From the NCBI GenBank assembly GCA_951812335.1, contig OX638293.1:1348731-1412730 (forward strand): 64,000 nucleotides of DNA, in the 5' to 3' direction. Positions 27,323-36,111 of this stretch are shown piece by piece. A model generated the notes under the pieces. The model was not told the DNA's origin and did not search any database. It saw nothing but the letters and a program-made list of their open reading frames with translations. Numbering within the stretch: position 1 is the first letter of the stretch; each line of letters opens with the position of its first letter. The position numbers were made by a program, and so were the translations under genes. The stretch is from Rhodothermales bacterium (GTDB taxonomy: Bacteria > Bacteroidota > Rhodothermia > Rhodothermales > VXPQ01).

Positions 27323-29041
27323 ATGCGACACATCATCAGCCCCAATGTATACGACGTTGCTGTGGTCGGCTCCGGCGCCGGAGGGGGCATGGCGGCGTAT
27401 GTGCTTGCCGAGGCGGGCGCGAATGTGGTCATGCTGGAAGCCGGTCCGATGTGGGACGCGGCCACGGACGGCGACATGTTTACCTGGAACTATACTTCGC
27501 CCAGACGCGGCGCCAGTTCGAAAGAGAGGCCGTTCGGGGAATTCGACGGGTGCATCGGCGGCTGGGAAATCGAGGGCGAGCCGTACACCCACGCACCCGG
27601 CACGGAGTGGGATTGGTTCCGGGCGCGCATGCTGGGCGGTCGTACGAACCACTGGGGGCGCATTTCATTGCGGTTCGGCCCGGACGATTTTCGCGGGTAC
27701 AGCCTCGACGGCGTTGGGGACGACTGGCCCATAGGGTACGAAGACGTGGCGCCGTGGTACGACAAAGTCGATCGGCTTGTCGGGATTTTCGGCAACCGGG
27801 ACGGTTTTTACAACGAGCCTGACGGCGACTTTTTGCTGCCTCCGGCGCCGCGTTTGCACGAACTGCTTGTGATGCAGGGGGCTGCAAAGATGGGTATTCC
27901 TGTGTTGGCGAACCGCCTTTCTATCCTGACGAAGGCGCACAATGGCCGGCCGGCTTGTCACTTCTGTGGCCAATGCGGGCGCGGCTGCGCCACGGGTTCG
28001 AATTTTTCCTCGCCGTCGGTGCTGTTGCCTCCGGCCCTGAGCACAGGGCGGTTGACTATTGTGGACCATGCCATGGCGCGGGAGGTGACCACGGACCGGG
28101 AGGGACTGGCCACCGGCGTGTCGTACGTTAACAGGAACGACATGCAGGAGTACACGGTGCGTGCCCGTACCGTGGTGCTGGCGGCCAGCGCGTGCGAAAC
28201 GGCGCGGTTGCTTCTGAATTCGACATCGCCGCAGCATCCGGCGGGTCTCGCCAATTCGAGTGGTGCGGTAGGGCGGTATCTCATGGATTCCACGGGCGCC
28301 AGCGTCGCCGGCATTTTTCCGCAGCTTGTCGGGCGCACGCCGCACAATGAAGACGGCGTCGGCGGGGCGCACATCTACATTCCCTGGTTCGGGTATGACC
28401 AGAAGCGCGATTTCGCCCGCGGATACCATCTCGAAATATGGGGAGGTCGCCAGCAGCCCGGCTATGGCTTTGTGGACGGCATTCACACGGTCAATAACCT
28501 GTTCGAGGATCGTCCACGGGGCGGGGGCGGCTACGGCATGCGGCTCAAGCAGGATTACCGGGATTTGTACGGGTCCGTTGTGGGCTTTTCCGCCCGCGGC
28601 GAGATGGTCGCGCGGTACGATAACTATTGCGAAATCGACCCTGATGTGGTGGACAAGTACGGCATCCCCGTGCTTCGTTTCCATGTGCGCTGGAGCGACG
28701 AAGAGTATCTCCAGATTAAACATGCGCAGGAGGCGAGCCGTGGCCTTGTCGAAGCGATGGGGGGCGAGGTGCTTACGCCTGTGCCATCGAAGGAAGACGG
28801 GTACGGTATTTTGGCGCCGGGGAGGATCATCCATGAAGTAGGCACGGTGCGTATGGGAGACGATCCGGCAAAGGCCCCGCTCAATGTATGGTGTCAGGCG
28901 CACGATGCAAGCAACGTCTTCGTGACGGATGGGGCGCCGTTCGTGTCGCAAGCGCACAAAAACACGACATGGACCATTCTGGCGATGGCATGGCGCACGG
29001 CGGATCACATTGTCGAACTCCGTAACGCAGGCGCCTTGTAG
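27323..29041 (+). CDS. GMC family oxidoreductase with a four-Cys motif
   Basis: 572 residues from ATG 27323. The N-terminal FAD-binding Rossmann motif is VVGSGAGGGMAAYVLAEAGA; LGGRTNHWGRISLRF and the C-terminal HEVGTVRMG and DGAPFVSQAHKNTTWTI are typical of the GMC (glucose-methanol-choline) family, which oxidises alcohol or sugar hydroxyls. Residues 212-222 read CHFCGQCGRGC (C-x2-C-x2-C-x3-C), which looks like an iron-sulfur ligand set. The gluconate-2-dehydrogenase subunit-3-like gene follows 50 bases later, a common pairing for membrane- or cytochrome-coupled sugar dehydrogenases. No signal peptide is evident, so export may depend on the Tat-like partner. Confidence 0.88.
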   Translation: MRHIISPNVYDVAVVGSGAGGGMAAYVLAEAGANVVMLEAGPMWDAATDGDMFTWNYTSPRRGASSKERPFGEFDGCIGGWEIEGEPYTHAPGTEWDWFRARMLGGRTNHWGRISLRFGPDDFRGYSLDGVGDDWPIGYEDVAPWYDKVDRLVGIFGNRDGFYNEPDGDFLLPPAPRLHELLVMQGAAKMGIPVLANRLSILTKAHNGRPACHFCGQCGRGCATGSNFSSPSVLLPPALSTGRLTIVDHAMAREVTTDREGLATGVSYVNRNDMQEYTVRARTVVLAASACETARLLLNSTSPQHPAGLANSSGAVGRYLMDSTGASVAGIFPQLVGRTPHNEDGVGGAHIYIPWFGYDQKRDFARGYHLEIWGGRQQPGYGFVDGIHTVNNLFEDRPRGGGGYGMRLKQDYRDLYGSVVGFSARGEMVARYDNYCEIDPDVVDKYGIPVLRFHVRWSDEEYLQIKHAQEASRGLVEAMGGEVLTPVPSKEDGYGILAPGRIIHEVGTVRMGDDPAKAPLNVWCQAHDASNVFVTDGAPFVSQAHKNTTWTILAMAWRTADHIVELRNAGAL

Positions 29042-29091
29042 CTCGGAAACATACCGAATGTATTGCTATTGACCCGATAGAACATTGACCT

Positions 29092-29715
29092 ATGGATCGC
29101 CGCGAATCCCTTAAATTGCTGGCCCTGGCCCTTTCGGCCACCGCGCCGGGCGTACTGACGGCAGTCGGATGCCAGTGGACGGCTTCCGATGCCGAGCGTG
29201 CTGCCCGGGAGGCCGAGGAGGCCCGTTCCCGCGGGGATTTTTCCCCGCAGTTCTTTACGGACGAGAAGTACGAGACGGTGCGTATTCTTGCGGACCTGAT
29301 TATTCCGGCGGATGACCGTTCAGGCAGTGCGACGGATGCGGGCGTGCCGGAATTCATGGACTTTATTGTGACGGATATGCCCGATATGCAGGAGCCCATG
29401 CGTCAGGGATTAGCCTGGCTGGATGCCTGGTCCGGGGAACGGTTCGGGGCGTCGTTTGCGGCGTGCTCCGATGCCGAGCGCGTTGATCTGGTCGATGCGA
29501 TCGCCTGGCCTGAGGACGCCGATCCGGCGCTGGCGGATGGCGTGATGTTTTTCAACTTCTTCCGCGATTTGACGGCTTCGGGATTCTGGACGACGGAAGC
29601 GGGCATGGCCGATCTGGGCTATATGGGGAACGTGTTTGTGGCCGAATGGACGGGCGCCCGGAAATCCGAGATTGAACGGTTGGGGTTGTCGGAAGCGCCC
29701 TGGAAGACACTGTGA
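29092..29715 (+). CDS. Gluconate 2-dehydrogenase subunit 3 family protein
   Basis: 207 residues from ATG 29092. The short N-terminus MDRRESLKLLALALSATAPG resembles a Tat signal, with a possible lipobox AVGC. The mature protein has the family pattern of a TVRILADLIIPADD segment, helical middle and C-terminal GYMGN. It is the likely small partner of the GMC oxidoreductase encoded just upstream, helping its export or electron transfer. The TIM-barrel gene starts 68 bases downstream on the same strand. Confidence 0.82.
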   Translation: MDRRESLKLLALALSATAPGVLTAVGCQWTASDAERAAREAEEARSRGDFSPQFFTDEKYETVRILADLIIPADDRSGSATDAGVPEFMDFIVTDMPDMQEPMRQGLAWLDAWSGERFGASFAACSDAERVDLVDAIAWPEDADPALADGVMFFNFFRDLTASGFWTTEAGMADLGYMGNVFVAEWTGARKSEIERLGLSEAPWKTL

Positions 29716-29783
29716 CGAGACCGGCAGGAGAGGGGATAAGGCACGCTGGCTGATTACATTTTTTGAACCAAATCCGTACAACC

Positions 29784-30722
29784 ATGCAACGACGTCGTTT
29801 TCTGCGTTCCTTTGCGGCTGCCTCAGCAGCGCTTCCCCTGGCCCATGCGGGTCTTGCAGCCGGTTTATCCGAGGGGGGAGAATCTTCCGGTTTTTCCGGA
29901 AACCGCCCTGAATTCACGCTCGACTATGCGCCTCATTTCGGCATGTTCGCGAACCATGCAGGGGACGATCTGCTCGACCAGCTTCGTTTTATGGCGGAGA
30001 TGGGGTTCCGGTCGATGGAAGACAACGGCATGGGGGGGCGCACCCCTGAGATGCAGGAGGCTATTGCGCAGGAAATGACCCGTCTCGATATGCGGATGGG
30101 CGTGTTCGTTGCGCACAGGATCGACTGGCAGCAGGCCAATCTGGCGAGCGGCGATCCGACCAGACGGGAGGAATTTCTGGATGACATTCGCGGGGCGGTG
30201 GACGTGGCGAAGCGCGTCAACGCTACGTGGATGACGGTGGTGCCCGGGCGAGTCGACCAGCGCCAGGAAATGGAGTACCAGACGGTGCATGTGGTGGAAT
30301 CGCTGAAGCGCGCAGCGGAGATTCTGGAACCGCATGGCATGGTTATGGTCCTGGAACCCCTGAACTGGTGGTCGAATCACCCCGGCATGTTTCTAAGCCG
30401 GGCGCCCCAGGCCTACATGATTTGCAAGCATGTGGACAGCCCTGCCTGCAAGATTCTCTTCGATATCTACCATCAGCAGATTAGCGAGGGGAATCTGATT
30501 CCGAACATCGAGAAATCATGGGATGAGATCGGCTACTTCCAGATCGGCGACAATCCAGGCCGGAAGGAACCGACTACGGGCGAAATCAACTACCGCAACG
30601 TGTTCAAATACATCCACGAGCGGGGGTATACGGACATCCTCGGGATGGAGCACGGGAATGCCCAGCCCGGCAAGGAAGGGGAGCAGGCGCTGATCGATGC
30701 GTATGCTTCGGTGGATCCGTAA
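29784..30722 (+). CDS. Tat-exported TIM-barrel isomerase (hydroxypyruvate isomerase / sugar isomerase-epimerase family)
   Basis: 312 residues from ATG 29784, which starts the Tat signal MQRRRFLRSFAAASAALPLA; an in-frame TTG at 29763 is less likely. The AP-endonuclease-2-like TIM barrel shows FMAEMGFRSMEDNGM, MVLEPLNWWSNHPG, CKILFDIYHQQISEGNL and GEINYRNVFKYIHERGYTDI, with Glu, His and Asp residues at the usual metal positions. It probably isomerises or epimerises an oxidised sugar in the periplasm. It is grouped with the GMC dehydrogenase and faces the Gfo/Idh/MocA operon. Confidence 0.83.
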   Translation: MQRRRFLRSFAAASAALPLAHAGLAAGLSEGGESSGFSGNRPEFTLDYAPHFGMFANHAGDDLLDQLRFMAEMGFRSMEDNGMGGRTPEMQEAIAQEMTRLDMRMGVFVAHRIDWQQANLASGDPTRREEFLDDIRGAVDVAKRVNATWMTVVPGRVDQRQEMEYQTVHVVESLKRAAEILEPHGMVMVLEPLNWWSNHPGMFLSRAPQAYMICKHVDSPACKILFDIYHQQISEGNLIPNIEKSWDEIGYFQIGDNPGRKEPTTGEINYRNVFKYIHERGYTDILGMEHGNAQPGKEGEQALIDAYASVDP

Positions 30723-31046
30723 GAAGGAGGGCAATGCATCACAAAGGTGCGCCGGCTGGTCGTATCCCGTTGCCCCCGATAGCGGCATGCCTGGCTTTCA
30801 GTACACGTTACGATCATTTCCTGTTTCGGGGTTTCGATCGAATCCGGCAATGCCGGGCCCGGCGTCACCGAAGTATTCCCGGACGTGCGCTCTGGCGCCT
30901 CTTCTCCGATCATGAAATAGCGGGGCATCGTATTTACAACGTTGGTTTGATGGTTACGAGACCCACGCGATTCGTACTGCTCTGGTGGATCAGCAAATTA
31001 CCGTCCCGGGTTACCCACACGTTACGTATGATCCCCACCCCGTTCC
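30723..31046. other. Convergent intergenic spacer, no gene seen
   Basis: 324 bases between two converging operons. A small GC-rich hairpin (CCGGC AAT GCCGG, 30844-30856) is present without a T-run. Open frames here have no start context or family resemblance. Confidence 0.5.
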
Positions 31047-32186
31047 TTACACCTCCACCCATCTCCCGCCGCGGTCGATCGAGCGGTAGATCGCCTCGAT
31101 AACTTTCATGTCTTTCAGCCCTTCTTCGCCGGAGACCCTGCTCGTTTCGTCTTCCGTGATGCACCGGGCGAAGTCGTCCATTTGCAGCGCTTGCTGTGTT
31201 ACGTGCGCGAAATCCATCGGTCCCTCGTTCGTTTGTCCGGATTGCCCGTCGTACATGAAGGACGGCTCGATTCTTGCCCAACCCCGAGGGGCCATCATGT
31301 ACAGGCGATTCGAATTGGCCGAATAGGATGTGCTGTGCGTGGATACGGCGCCGCCGGGAAATTCCATGTCCCACAGGATGGTCTCGTAAATCTCCGTAAA
31401 GATGTCCGGGCGCGTGTTGTGGCCTGACGCCCGGACGCGGACCGGCTCCTGGCCGATCGTATACCGAGCGCCCTGGATCGCATAGACGCCTACGTCCAGC
31501 AAGGCGCCTCCTCCCGCCATTTCCTTGCTGAATCGCCAGGCGTCGGTGTTGCGCGAGGTAAAACTGAAATTGGCCTCGACGAGAGTAACCGGCCCGAAGA
31601 CCTGCTCCTGACCCAGGCGCATCATCTCCTGGTGATGCGGTTCGAAGTGGAGGCGGTATCCCACCGAAAGTTTCACGCCGGCCTTGTCGCACGCCTCGAT
31701 CATGCGCTCGCAGTCGCGCACGGAGGTCGCCATAGGCTTCTCCGTAATCACCTGCTTGCCCGCCTCGGCAGCCCGGATCGCATATTCCGCATGCATGCTG
31801 TTCGGCAACACTACATACACGATATCGATATCCGGATTGTCCGCAATCTGGTCGAAGGTTTCGTAATTGTAGACGTTTTTCTCCGGGATATCGTATTCGG
31901 CCATCCATTTGTCCGCCTTGGCGGGCGTACCCGTAACGATGCCTGTGAGGCGGCAGCGCTCCGTTTCCCGGAGAGCAGGAGCCAACTGGTTCGTAGCGTA
32001 GTTGCCGAGACCCACGAGCGCCACGCCAAGAGGATCTGTGCCCCGAGGCAGAGGGGTGCGCCGTTGCATGTTTTGTCCGCCGGCAAGCGTGACGGCCGGG
32101 GTGCCCGACAAGGCAAGTCCACCCAGCAAGGCGCCGGTTTTCCGTAAAAAGGTGCGCCTCGTACGGCGAAAATGGACAGGAGCCAT
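31047..32186 (-). CDS. Tat-exported Gfo/Idh/MocA oxidoreductase (glucose-fructose-oxidoreductase-like)
   Basis: 379 residues starting at 32186 on the minus strand. The Tat signal RRTFLRKTGALLGGLALSG is followed by the NAD(P)-binding motif VALVGLGNYATNQLAPAL. The family EKP motif is intact (VITEKPMATS), and SVGYRLHFEPHH supplies the downstream catalytic region. It most resembles the periplasmic glucose-fructose oxidoreductase branch, which carries tightly bound NADP. It is the last gene of a four-gene minus-strand operon (35873 to 31047) with spacings of 22, -4 and 30 bases. Confidence 0.85.
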   Translation of the reverse strand: MAPVHFRRTRRTFLRKTGALLGGLALSGTPAVTLAGGQNMQRRTPLPRGTDPLGVALVGLGNYATNQLAPALRETERCRLTGIVTGTPAKADKWMAEYDIPEKNVYNYETFDQIADNPDIDIVYVVLPNSMHAEYAIRAAEAGKQVITEKPMATSVRDCERMIEACDKAGVKLSVGYRLHFEPHHQEMMRLGQEQVFGPVTLVEANFSFTSRNTDAWRFSKEMAGGGALLDVGVYAIQGARYTIGQEPVRVRASGHNTRPDIFTEIYETILWDMEFPGGAVSTHSTSYSANSNRLYMMAPRGWARIEPSFMYDGQSGQTNEGPMDFAHVTQQALQMDDFARCITEDETSRVSGEEGLKDMKVIEAIYRSIDRGGRWVEV

Positions 32187-32216
32187 AACCGATTCGGCGA
32201 GATGGAATGATTCGGT

Positions 32217-33485
32217 TTAGATTTCAAACAAGGCGTTGTCGTAGTCGATGCGCGTTCCTTGAAGAATAGCTTCGTTGGCCTTTATAGTGATGACGGCCAT
32301 CTCGAAACCGACTTCGTAAGACGCAGCCGGCGGATACGGTCCAAAGGCGTGGTTGTCGATGAAGTCACGTAGCGCGTACCACAACGGCGTCTCGAGGTTG
32401 GGGTCGTCTTCGGTCGGCGAGATATCCTGGGCATCCAGCTGGGTAGCATTCGCCACCAGCGCGATCCCGGTTTCCTTGTAGAACTTGTCTTTTCTGGCGT
32501 ACACTTCCCACCCCAGCAACGGGGCATCGACTTCCTTGAACATCCAGGCCCGGTGGTCGCGGAACATGATGGTGCTGTCGCGTCCGGAATAGGTGTCGTA
32601 GGCGGCGTCGAAAGAGCTCGTCAGCGTAGCGTCATACAGCATAGGCACGCCATCCTCCAGCTCGAAGACGGCCTGGATCGTGTCGGGCACCAGGCGGCCG
32701 TCATTCCATAACATGATCTGTCCCAGACCGGTGACCGCTACTGGACGTTTGCCCAGAAACCACAGGGTGGGGTCGAGCTGATGCGTACCGACTTCGCCGA
32801 TAAGTCCGGTGGAGACCTCTGCATCAAGTCGCCAGTTTTGTGCGATCTCACGCTCCCGATTGGGAGAGGCCCTTCGCCAGCTCTCCTTTGTATGCCACTG
32901 GGACCGGGTCATCGTGGCCTTTCCAAGGGCGCCGCTGCGGATGAACTGGAAGACGGAACGGTAATTCGGATGCGACCGGGCGTACAGTCCCACCTGAAAG
33001 ATCAGGTTGGGATTGTCGCGGGCGGCCTGCGCCATGGCTCGTGCATCGTCGATGGTCGAGGCCATCGGCGCTTCTACGTACACATGCTTGCCGGCAGACA
33101 GGGCGTCGAGCGCGATTTGCTTGTGCAGGTGCGTGGGCGTGGCGATAAAGACCGTGGAAATATCCGGATTATCCAGTACCTCGCGGTAGTTTTCGAACGT
33201 GGCCACTCCCGGCGCCGAGCGCTGTGCTCTCTGCAGCATGACGTTGTAGGTATCCACTACAGCGGCAAGATCCACCTCGGGGATACGTGTCAGTGTGGCA
33301 GCTATGTCCCGCCCCTGCGGGCCGAAACCGATCACGGCGGCCTGGACTTGTTCCCGAAAGGTTGCCCGGCGCGCATCTGCGCCGATTGCAGGAGCCTGTG
33401 CAAGCAGGCCTGAAAGAGGTATCAGGGAGCTCCGTTTCAGAAAATTCCGACGACTCAGGAGGTCGCCGTACGTACGATCTTTCAT
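32217..33485 (-). CDS. Tat-exported Gfo/Idh/MocA oxidoreductase with EAP in place of EKP
   Basis: 422 residues. The Tat-type start is SRRNFLKRSSLIPLSGLLAQ. The dinucleotide-binding region is AAVIGFGPQGRDIAATL, followed by VFIATPTHLHKQIALDALSA. The usual EKP motif reads EAP (YVEAPMAST), losing the Lys that normally contacts the nicotinamide/substrate, so activity may be altered. The start overlaps the ApbE stop by 4 bases, implying coupling. The substrate is unknown but likely a sugar, cyclitol or keto-sugar. Confidence 0.82.
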   Translation of the reverse strand: MKDRTYGDLLSRRNFLKRSSLIPLSGLLAQAPAIGADARRATFREQVQAAVIGFGPQGRDIAATLTRIPEVDLAAVVDTYNVMLQRAQRSAPGVATFENYREVLDNPDISTVFIATPTHLHKQIALDALSAGKHVYVEAPMASTIDDARAMAQAARDNPNLIFQVGLYARSHPNYRSVFQFIRSGALGKATMTRSQWHTKESWRRASPNREREIAQNWRLDAEVSTGLIGEVGTHQLDPTLWFLGKRPVAVTGLGQIMLWNDGRLVPDTIQAVFELEDGVPMLYDATLTSSFDAAYDTYSGRDSTIMFRDHRAWMFKEVDAPLLGWEVYARKDKFYKETGIALVANATQLDAQDISPTEDDPNLETPLWYALRDFIDNHAFGPYPPAASYEVGFEMAVITIKANEAILQGTRIDYDNALFEI

Positions 33486-34492
33486 AGAGTGGCGTTCAGG
33501 TTGGGATGTTGTTGCAAGGTTGTAATATGGCCGTTCAACATGGATGCAGAAAACGGAGTCGAGCCGTTTTTCGGTGTACGGTACAGGGGTATTCCGTGAT
33601 GCAGAATGCGGGAGGGAAGAGGACCTTTCTCGTCCGATCGAATGACCAGGGACCGATATCCGGCAAGCGGGCGAGCATGCACGAGGAGGGCGGTCGAAAC
33701 GGCGTCGGCGATGGCGGCGGATGAGGTAACGGTTGCTGCCAGCAGCGCTCCGCGAACAGGTTTCCCAAGGAGAGGGTCCAGCACATGTCCGTAACAGGTC
33801 CCCTCGACCTCGAAAGATTTACCCGAAACAGCCGAAACCGACAGGGCTTCGTCCCGGATTGCTACGAGGGCGACCGGTTCGTCCGGCGACCGGGGATCCA
33901 CAACGGCCACGTTCCAGGAGTCGGCGTCGAGCGGCTTTCCGATTCCGTACATCGTGCTGGTTCCACCGTGCAGAAAGGCCCGCTCCACGCCGGCCTCTCT
34001 CAATACGTGCATGGCTTCGTCCACGGCGTATCCCTTGCCGATGGCTCCGAAATCCAGAGCAACCCCTTCGTGCGCAAAACGCACCGTACGGTGCGCCTCG
34101 TCCAGTTCAACGAGGTGCATGCCTGTGCGAAGGCGGGCTTTGGCCAACTCGTCCGCACCGGGTACGCGCGCCCCGTCGCCGTAAAATCCCCACGCCTTCA
34201 TGAGCGGGCCGACCGTCAGATCGAAAGCCCCGTTCGTGCAACGGTGCAGGTACAGAGACTGCTTCAACAAATCGAGCAACCACGGCTCGACCGGCACGGC
34301 TTCCTGCGAAGCGTGCGTATTGATCCGGGATACATCGGAGGCGGGAAGGAATCTGGAAAGCCGTGTTTCCAGGCGTTCGATTTCCCGGAGCGCTTCCTCG
34401 CCGGCGGCCCGTAGCCACGGCTCGTCCTCGCCCTGGAGGACGAGCTCGAAGCGACAGGCCATCGCCATGCGCGCCAATCGAACCGTACCCAT
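33482..34492 (-). CDS. apbE: FAD:protein FMN transferase (ApbE family)
   Basis: 336 residues. ApbE enzymes attach FMN to Thr/Ser of target proteins using FAD and Mg2+. Family signatures seen are GAFDLTVGPLMKAWGF, VALDFGAIGKGYAVDEA, FLHGGTSTMYGIG and GHVLDPLLGKPV. No signal peptide or lipobox is visible, although many ApbE proteins are periplasmic. Its placement between Tat-exported Gfo/Idh/MocA genes, with a 4-base overlap into one of them, is unusual. No obvious flavinylation-target motif was found in the neighbours. Confidence 0.87.
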   Translation of the reverse strand: MGTVRLARMAMACRFELVLQGEDEPWLRAAGEEALREIERLETRLSRFLPASDVSRINTHASQEAVPVEPWLLDLLKQSLYLHRCTNGAFDLTVGPLMKAWGFYGDGARVPGADELAKARLRTGMHLVELDEAHRTVRFAHEGVALDFGAIGKGYAVDEAMHVLREAGVERAFLHGGTSTMYGIGKPLDADSWNVAVVDPRSPDEPVALVAIRDEALSVSAVSGKSFEVEGTCYGHVLDPLLGKPVRGALLAATVTSSAAIADAVSTALLVHARPLAGYRSLVIRSDEKGPLPSRILHHGIPLYRTPKNGSTPFSASMLNGHITTLQQHPNLNATL

Positions 34493-34514
34493 CCCCGCCT
34501 CCGCCGTTTGGCTG

Positions 34515-35873
34515 TTACGACAGTTCGAGCGTGCCGTAGGTGATCGGTTCGATCTCGCGTCCGCCGCCTGTGGTCATCTTGCGCGTTTTTTCGTCGAAGT
34601 AGAGCATTTCGCCGAGGCGGTCCGACATCTCGGCCATGCAAATCATCGTTTGCGCCTTGATCGACAGGTCGATGTTTCCGTTGGGTTGCGTGTTCTCGCG
34701 GATCGAGGTCAGCCAGTTTTCGATATGTGCCGGCACGCTTACGCCAGGCTCGATGTTCTCTTCCATCTGCTGGTCAACCAGATCGGCAAAGGGTCGTTCC
34801 GGACGCAGTTCGATGGAGTTGCCGGCGAAGTACAGCGTACCTTCGTGACCCCGGATTACCTGCCCGAGTCCTTGCTCGTTGACGGTGCTGCCGATAACGA
34901 GGAGGGTCAGGCCACTGGGGAATTCCGCCAGAACCTGCGTGTTGTCGGGCACATCGCGGTCGGGGGTGACCTTGCGAGTGCCGAGCGATGCAACCCGCAT
35001 CGGAAATTCGGGAGATCCTGTTGCAATCATCAACGGGTGGATACGGTGGGCGAGCAGGTCGCCGAGGATGCCTGCACAGTACGGGTAGTACTTGCGCCAG
35101 CGGTGATACTCGTCGGCGCTGAACGGACGGTCGGAAACAGGTCCAAGCCAAGTGTTCCAGTCGATGTTTTCCGGGGAGGAATCTTCGTCGATACCGTAAT
35201 TCCACTCGCCGTCGGGATTGTTGCGGCAGTAGGAATCCTGTCCCAGCACGAGAGGACCGATCATGCCTGCCTGGATCATCTCTGCAGCGCGGTGCCACTT
35301 GCCTTCCGTGCAGTACTGGGAACCGATCTGGAAAATCATCCCGGTTTCCATGGTTTTATCGTAGATATCGAAGGCTTCGTGCAGGTAGCGCGTCATCGGC
35401 TTTTCGCAGTAGACGTGCTTGCCGGCATCCATGGCTTCAATGGCGATGGTCGAGTGCCAGTGGTCTACGGCGCCGATAAAGATAGCATCCACATCGTCTC
35501 GTTCGAGCAGGTTGCGGTAGTCGTGGTACGCATCCGCATCGGTGAGGCCGAGTTTTTCGACTGCGCGATCCCTGCGCTTGTTAAATACGTCGGAGACAGC
35601 CACGCCGACCGCATTGAATTCCGCGCTATTATTGGCGATACCGCCTACATGGGCATTGAAACCCTGGCCGCCAACGCCTACGAATCCGATGTTCAGGCGG
35701 TCGTTTGCACCGAGGACCGTTGCAGGGGCCGTTTTATGAGCGATGGTTTTGCGCTGCGGGGTCTTGGCCATTGTCGGGGCATACCCTGCCAACATAGCGG
35801 CAGCTCCGAGCGCGCTCTTCTTGACGAATTCGCGCCGGGATGCACTATCTTTGGGAGTCTTTTTACTGGTCAT
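34515..35873 (-). CDS. Tat-exported Gfo/Idh/MocA oxidoreductase, first gene of the operon
   Basis: 452 residues. The Tat signal contains SRREFVKKSALGAAAMLAG. Then come LNIGFVGVGGQGFNAHV (NAD(P)-binding), GAVDHWHSTIAIEAMDAGKH, an intact YCEKPMT motif and FQIGSQYCTEGKWHRA. Segments such as WNTWLGPVSDRPFSADEYHR and GDLLAHRIHPLM are typical of a long Bacteroidota/Planctomycetota subfamily, often found with keto-sugar metabolism. It leads the operon; the ~240 bases upstream hold its promoter. Confidence 0.86.
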   Translation of the reverse strand: MTSKKTPKDSASRREFVKKSALGAAAMLAGYAPTMAKTPQRKTIAHKTAPATVLGANDRLNIGFVGVGGQGFNAHVGGIANNSAEFNAVGVAVSDVFNKRRDRAVEKLGLTDADAYHDYRNLLERDDVDAIFIGAVDHWHSTIAIEAMDAGKHVYCEKPMTRYLHEAFDIYDKTMETGMIFQIGSQYCTEGKWHRAAEMIQAGMIGPLVLGQDSYCRNNPDGEWNYGIDEDSSPENIDWNTWLGPVSDRPFSADEYHRWRKYYPYCAGILGDLLAHRIHPLMIATGSPEFPMRVASLGTRKVTPDRDVPDNTQVLAEFPSGLTLLVIGSTVNEQGLGQVIRGHEGTLYFAGNSIELRPERPFADLVDQQMEENIEPGVSVPAHIENWLTSIRENTQPNGNIDLSIKAQTMICMAEMSDRLGEMLYFDEKTRKMTTGGGREIEPITYGTLELS

Positions 35874-36040
35874 GATTCAGGATGGTTTGATAGGGATGTT
35901 GTTTCGATACGGGTATTGTGGCGAAACGATGATATGGAGTAGAGCCGGAAGCCCTTTCAGCGGCAAGGCTTTCTGCGGAGCCTTGTTCTGTATCCGGGCC
36001 AGATACCGACCCGTGTGCGTAATCCGGTTCGGGAACGTAC

Positions 36041-36056
36041 TATCTTTGCAAAGTTA
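36041..36056. promoter_or_regulatory. Back-to-back Bacteroidota-type -7 elements
   Basis: TATCTTTGCAAAGTTA is an imperfect palindrome. Each strand reads TAnnTTTG (TATCTTTG on plus, TAACTTTG on minus), the -7 consensus described for Bacteroidota promoters. The minus-strand element lies ~175 bases from the Gfo operon start. No good -33 TTG box was identified. Confidence 0.35.
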
Positions 36057-36111
36057 CTAAATAGTTACATATGTTGCGTACCGTAATTTCAGGTTCGACC
36101 ATCGGGATATA

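Noticed and set aside
30934..31046. Minus-strand tail reading NVWVTRDGNLLIHQSSTNRV just past the Gfo stop
   Set aside because: It looks protein-like and might be a gene scrap, but it has no start and is only ~35 codons. I could not assign a family.
34200..35942. 580-codon plus-strand ORF
   Set aside because: It is antisense to the ApbE and Gfo/Idh/MocA genes, which have clear family motifs; a long open frame opposite GC-rich genes is expected by chance.
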